DNA from: Parahoeflea alexandrii
GTDB taxonomy: Bacteria > Pseudomonadota > Alphaproteobacteria > Rhizobiales > Rhizobiaceae
Direction of reading: 5' to 3'
Assembly (NCBI RefSeq): GCF_027214025.1
Contig: NZ_JAPWHB010000001.1
Coordinates: 930,001 to 994,000 of the forward strand
DNA: 64,000 nucleotides
This document shows, in pieces, positions 60,470 through 64,000 of this stretch; position 1 is the stretch's first letter; the number at the start of each line of letters is the position of its first letter. The notes below the pieces were generated by a model. That model saw nothing but the letters and a program-made list of their open reading frames with translations. It ran no database searches and had not been told where the DNA came from. Made by a program: the position numbers and the translations under genes.

Positions 60470-62152
60470 ATGACCATGCAAGCAGATTTCGTCATCATCG
60501 GCGCAGGTTCGGCCGGATCCGCCATGGCAGCAAGGCTGAGCGAGGACGGTAGGCATTCGGTGATCGTCATCGAGCATGGCGGATCGGATTTCGGGCCGTT
60601 CATCCAGATGCCGGCGGCGCTGTCCTACCCGATGAACATGGGAATCTATGACTGGGGCTACACCACCGAGCCGGAACCCAATCTCGGCAACCGGCGCCTC
60701 GCCGCCCCACGCGGCAAGGTGATCGGCGGATCGTCGTCGATCAACGGCATGGTGTTCGTGCGCGGCCATGCCGAGGACTTCAACCACTGGGCGGACCAGG
60801 GCGCTACCGGCTGGTCGTTCGCCGACGTGCTGCCCTATTTCAAGCGCATGGAAACTTCGCACCAGGATGGCGGCATCGGCGGCGAGGAAGGATGGCGCGG
60901 CACCGATGGCCCGCTGCACGTGCAGCGCGGACCGGCGGTCAATCCGCTGTTCAAAGCCTTCATCGAGGCGGGCCGGCAGGCGGGCTACGGGGTGACCCAG
61001 GACTACAACGGCTCGCGCCAGGAGGGCTTCGGCCTGATGGAGCAGACCATTCACAAGGGCCAGCGCTGGTCGACGGCGGAAGCCTATCTCAAGCCGGCGC
61101 TGAAGCGCAAAAACGTGAGTCTCGTCAGGGGCCTGGCCCGGCGTGTTGTCATCGAGAATCGGCGCGCCACCGGGGTCGAACTCGAGGTTCGCGGGCAGAT
61201 TCAAGTTGTTAAAGCAAACCGTGAAGTCGTGATCGCCGCGTCGGCCTTCAACTCGCCGAAGCTTCTGATGCTGTCGGGCATCGGTCCGGGCGCGCATCTT
61301 GCCGAAAAGGGCATCGAGGTCGTCGCCGACCGTCCCGGCGTCGGGGCGAACCTGCAGGATCATCTCGAGGTCTATATCCAGCAGGAATGCATCCAGCCGA
61401 TCACGCTCTATTCGAAGCTCAACCTGTTCTCGAAGGCGATCATCGGAGCGCAGTGGCTGTTCCTGAGGCAAGGGCTTGGCACCTCGAACCAGTTCGAGGC
61501 CTGCGGCTTCATCCGCTCGCACGCAGGCGTGCCCTACCCCGACATCCAGTTCCACTTCCTGCCCGGCGCGATCCGCTACGACGGCAAGGCGGCTGCCCCG
61601 ATGCACGGCTTCCAGGCCCATGTCGGGCCGATGCGATCGCCCTCGCGCGGCGCGGTCACGCTTCGCTCGGGCGAAGCGAAGGACGCACCGGTGATCCGCT
61701 TCAACTACATGAGCCACGAGGAGGACTGGCGCGATTTCCGCCGCGCCGTTCGGATCACCCGCGAGGTGTTCGGGCAGAAAGCCTTCGATCCGTTCCGCGG
61801 CAAGGAGATCCAGCCCGGCAGCCAGATCCAGAGCGACGCCGAGATCGACGGCTTCATCCGCGAGCACGCCGAGAGCGCCTACCACCCTTGCGGCACCTGC
61901 CGGATGGGACGCGCCGACGATCCGACCGCTGTGGTCGACCCCGAGACACGGGTGATCGGCGTCGAGGGCCTGCGGGTCGCTGACAGCTCGATCTTCCCGC
62001 GGGTGACCAACGGCAATCTCAACGGCCCGTCGATCATGACCGGCGAGAAGGCCGCCGATCACATTCTCGGCCGGACGCCGCTGGCGCCGAGCAATCTGGA
62101 GCCGTGGATGAACCCCGACTGGCGCGAGACCGACAGGCTGAAAACCGCCTGA
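60470..62152 (+). CDS. betA: Choline dehydrogenase BetA
   Basis: A 560-residue FAD-dependent GMC oxidoreductase that oxidises choline to betaine aldehyde, at the membrane with electrons passed to the respiratory chain. The FAD-binding Gly11-x-Gly13-x-x-Gly16 motif is in [10 protein letters not shown], the GMC signatures are [19 protein letters not shown] and [14 protein letters not shown], and the catalytic histidine region is [10 protein letters not shown] near the C-terminus. It is separated from betB by the inverted toxin-antitoxin pair and may need its own promoter in the 60390-60469 gap. Confidence 0.96.
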   Translation: MTMQADFVIIGAGSAGSAMAARLSEDGRHSVIVIEHGGSDFGPFIQMPAALSYPMNMGIYDWGYTTEPEPNLGNRRLAAPRGKVIGGSSSINGMVFVRGHAEDFNHWADQGATGWSFADVLPYFKRMETSHQDGGIGGEEGWRGTDGPLHVQRGPAVNPLFKAFIEAGRQAGYGVTQDYNGSRQEGFGLMEQTIHKGQRWSTAEAYLKPALKRKNVSLVRGLARRVVIENRRATGVELEVRGQIQVVKANREVVIAASAFNSPKLLMLSGIGPGAHLAEKGIEVVADRPGVGANLQDHLEVYIQQECIQPITLYSKLNLFSKAIIGAQWLFLRQGLGTSNQFEACGFIRSHAGVPYPDIQFHFLPGAIRYDGKAAAPMHGFQAHVGPMRSPSRGAVTLRSGEAKDAPVIRFNYMSHEEDWRDFRRAVRITREVFGQKAFDPFRGKEIQPGSQIQSDAEIDGFIREHAESAYHPCGTCRMGRADDPTAVVDPETRVIGVEGLRVADSSIFPRVTNGNLNGPSIMTGEKAADHILGRTPLAPSNLEPWMNPDWRETDRLKTA

Positions 62153-62208
62153 GCGGCACAAGTCGCGGTCATTTTGGCGATGGGATGTGGTCGCGCCTCA
62201 AGCCGCGA

Positions 62209-63042
62209 TCAGCCGGCGGCGGAGGTGTCCGGATGCCGGCCCCAGCAGACGAAGCGGCCGCAATCGAAGTCGGAATTGTCGACGCCGTATTCGAGCGGCA
62301 GGCCGTCGAGACCGAGTGTGATGCCGCCCGCGGCGCGCAGCACCGCGTCACCGGCGGCGATGTCCCACTGGTGCAGGCAGACAAGCCGCGGATAGACATC
62401 GGCCTTGCCCTCGGCCACCAGGCAGAATTTCAGCGACGAGCCGATATGGGCGGTTTCGTGGGCGGGCAGCTTGTCGAGCCAGGCCTGGGTTTCGGGCTCG
62501 CGGTGGCTGAGGCTGACAAGTGCTACCGGTGTCTTGGGCAGAGCGCGGGTGCGGATTTCGCGCCGCTCGCGGATCTCGCCCTCGGCCGTGACTTCCGCGA
62601 CATGCGCCTTCATTCCGGCGCCGCTCCAGATGCGCCCGAGCGCCGGGGCGTAGACCACGCCCGCCACGGGCTTCAAGTCACGGATAAGCGCGACATTGAC
62701 GGTGAACTCGTTGCGGCCGGCGATGAAATCGCCGGTGCCGTCGAGCGCGTCGACCAGGAAATAGGAGGCCTGGGTGGAGTTCGGGCATTTGCCGTCTTCG
62801 GCCATCTCCTCGGCAACCACCGGGACATCCGGAAACTGCTCGGTCAATTTTGCAAGAATGATGGCTTCGGCGGCGCGGTCGGCCTGGGTTACGGGCGTCG
62901 AATCCGACTTGATCGAAACCCTGGCGCCGGCGGCGCGGGCTGCGAGGATTTCCCTGCCCGCCGCGATCGCCGCTTTCTCAAAGGTATCGATCAGGTCCGG
63001 CAACGGCTGATGGTCGGTTTCGGCTAGGTCTGCGGCGCCCAT
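62209..63042 (-). CDS. cysQ: 3'(2'),5'-bisphosphate nucleotidase CysQ
   Basis: A 277-residue member of the inositol monophosphatase superfamily. Metal-site residues are visible: PVVAEE with the glutamate and VDALDGTGDFIAG, a variant of the DPLDGT motif, then the late WDIAAGDAVLRAAGG. CysQ hydrolyses 3'-phosphoadenosine-5'-phosphate left by sulfotransfer reactions and so protects sulfate assimilation. Divergent from cysH, which fits that role. The start MGAADLAET follows a GGACAAG site. Confidence 0.92.
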   Translation of the reverse strand: MGAADLAETDHQPLPDLIDTFEKAAIAAGREILAARAAGARVSIKSDSTPVTQADRAAEAIILAKLTEQFPDVPVVAEEMAEDGKCPNSTQASYFLVDALDGTGDFIAGRNEFTVNVALIRDLKPVAGVVYAPALGRIWSGAGMKAHVAEVTAEGEIRERREIRTRALPKTPVALVSLSHREPETQAWLDKLPAHETAHIGSSLKFCLVAEGKADVYPRLVCLHQWDIAAGDAVLRAAGGITLGLDGLPLEYGVDNSDFDCGRFVCWGRHPDTSAAG

Positions 63043-63268
63043 CTGCACTTGTCCAGGGTCGGATTGTCGTTGTGTTCTGGCGTCGCATGATTGCAGCGCC
63101 CGGTCAATCATCAGTGCAATGCAACAATGGCGGTATTTGGACAGGTTTTTTCGTTGCATCCCGATTGAGCGGAACAACAGACCTCATCGGCCCGGGCAAA
63201 AAGACTGTGATGCCTCGCTTTGCCGTGCACGGGAGTTAAAAATTGAGACTTCAATCGGAGCCGCTCCC

Positions 63269-64000
63269 ATGTCGAAAGCCACCACGTCGAAAGCATCCGT
63301 CTCGGATCCGGATTACGGTCCCCAGCTCGCCGCGCAACTGAACGCGGAACTTGCCTCGATGGCGCTGCCGGGCCGTATTCTCAGGATCGCATCGCTCGGA
63401 CGGGCGGTGTTCACGACATCGCTGGGGCTCGAGGACCAGGTGCTGACCTCGATCATCGCGGCGACCAGTGCGGATGTGCGGGTCGTCACGCTCGATACCG
63501 GGCGGCTGTTCAAAGAGACCGAAACGCTGATCGGCGAGACCGAGACGCGCTATGGCCTGTCGATCGAGGTCTTCAAGCCGTGGAAAGACGAGGTCGACGG
63601 CTTCGTGGCGCTTTACGGCATGAACGGCTTTTACGACAGCGTCGAGGCGCGGCACGCCTGCTGCCACGCCCGCAAGCTGCTGCCGCTCGGCCGGGCCTTG
63701 GCGGACGCCGAGATTTGGGTCACCGGGCTGAGGCGCGGCCAGTCGGGCAACCGGGCCAATGCGCCGCTCGCCGAATGGGACGCCGACCGCGGCCTGCTGA
63801 AGATCAATCCGCTGGCCGACCAGTCGCTCGAAACCTTGCAGGCGCGCGCCAGGGCCGACGACGTGCCGGTCAACCCGCTGCATGCGAAGGGCTTCCCCTC
63901 GATCGGCTGCGAACCCTGCACCCGCGCCATCAAGCCGGGCGAGCCGGAGCGCGCCGGGCGCTGGTGGTGGGAGCAGGACGAGCGCCGCGAATGCGGGCTG
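63269..64000 (+). CDS. cysH: Assimilatory APS/PAPS reductase CysH (partial, runs off the window)
   Basis: The first 244 codons are present; the reading frame is still open at the window end. The nucleotide-binding segment (SLGLEDQVLTSII; VVTLDTGRLFKETETLI) is followed by two cysteine pairs, Cys131-Cys132 in ACCHARK and Cys214/Cys217 in GCEPCTRA, which ligate a [4Fe-4S] cluster and mark the plant-type, APS-using reductases. ECGL at the end is the catalytic cysteine, usually ECGLH. It reduces adenylylsulfate to sulfite in sulfate assimilation. Start ATG has GGAG upstream. Confidence 0.94.
   Translation, partial: MSKATTSKASVSDPDYGPQLAAQLNAELASMALPGRILRIASLGRAVFTTSLGLEDQVLTSIIAATSADVRVVTLDTGRLFKETETLIGETETRYGLSIEVFKPWKDEVDGFVALYGMNGFYDSVEARHACCHARKLLPLGRALADAEIWVTGLRRGQSGNRANAPLAEWDADRGLLKINPLADQSLETLQARARADDVPVNPLHAKGFPSIGCEPCTRAIKPGEPERAGRWWWEQDERRECGL

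Noticed and set aside
1-64000. Prophage, CRISPR array or complete insertion sequence
   Set aside because: No integrase, transposase, phage structural gene, cas gene or regularly spaced repeats were found. The transglycosylase and the toxin-antitoxin pair alone do not indicate a prophage.

Overview
The window is 64 kb of high-GC DNA with alphaproteobacterial gene content. A choline/glycine-betaine cluster ordered betI-betC-betB-betA, a rhizobial-type (ReAII-like) L-asparaginase, a Tat-exported beta-helix protein of the TIGR03808 type, YchJ, a Hyphomicrobiales-style dispersed intergenic repeat and a plant-type APS reductase all point to Hyphomicrobiales (Rhizobiaceae or a close relative). The genus cannot be fixed from the sequence alone. 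No rRNA, tRNA, CRISPR array or intact insertion sequence was seen.

Layout. 0-2.5 kb: an N-terminally truncated LysR regulator, then a conspicuously AT-rich stretch with one membrane-anchored Nudix-like gene. 2.5-18.4 kb: ordinary chromosome (uvrD, fatty-acid desaturase, polysaccharide deacetylase, ychJ, a TetR/SDR divergon, corA, dienelactone hydrolase, an Acg-type nitroreductase, an MliC-like lysozyme inhibitor, a beta-helix protein). 18.5-22.3 kb: a lower-GC island of three exported proteins (SH3b, peptidoglycan-binding, unknown) bracketed by an 11-bp direct repeat. 22.8-27.8 kb: a catabolic-looking operon with a complete class I cytochrome P450 chain (P450, 2Fe-2S ferredoxin, FAD reductase) followed by an orphan TRAP solute-binding protein, with a divergent LysR gene and nested palindromes between them. 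27.8-31 kb: EamA exporter, DsbA-like and WrbA-like genes and a LysR regulator. 31-32.3 kb: non-coding, hairpin-rich repeat DNA. 32.3-34.1 kb: ArsR regulator, CSCG permease and a small protein. 34.4-41.7 kb: hemerythrin, a decayed histidine phosphatase, LysE exporter, PilZ protein, FkbM methyltransferase, Fe/Mn superoxide dismutase, two c-type cytochromes and a TadG-like VWA protein. 42-53 kb: oligopeptidase B, an AraC/NmrA/DUF4345/DUF1772 group, asparaginase, a lytic transglycosylase, a thiolase-SDR pair and a GST. 53-55.4 kb: L,D-transpeptidase and a drug/metabolite transporter. 55.4-62.2 kb: the bet operon. 62.2-64 kb: cysQ and the 5' part of cysH, divergently arranged.

How the genes work together. 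The bet genes convert choline-O-sulfate to choline (BetC), then betaine aldehyde (BetA), then glycine betaine (BetB), under BetI and a clear 12-bp inverted-repeat operator. The operon is unusual in carrying a GST gene between betC and betB and an oppositely oriented toxin-antitoxin-like pair, with its own palindrome, between betB and betA. CysH and CysQ belong to sulfate assimilation (APS reduction and 3'-phosphonucleotide clearance). The P450 operon looks like a self-contained oxidation module for an unknown substrate.

The points most worth following up are the P450/TRAP-SBP module, the lone membrane-Nudix gene, the three-gene exported-protein island with flanking repeats, and the toxin-antitoxin insertion in the bet operon.
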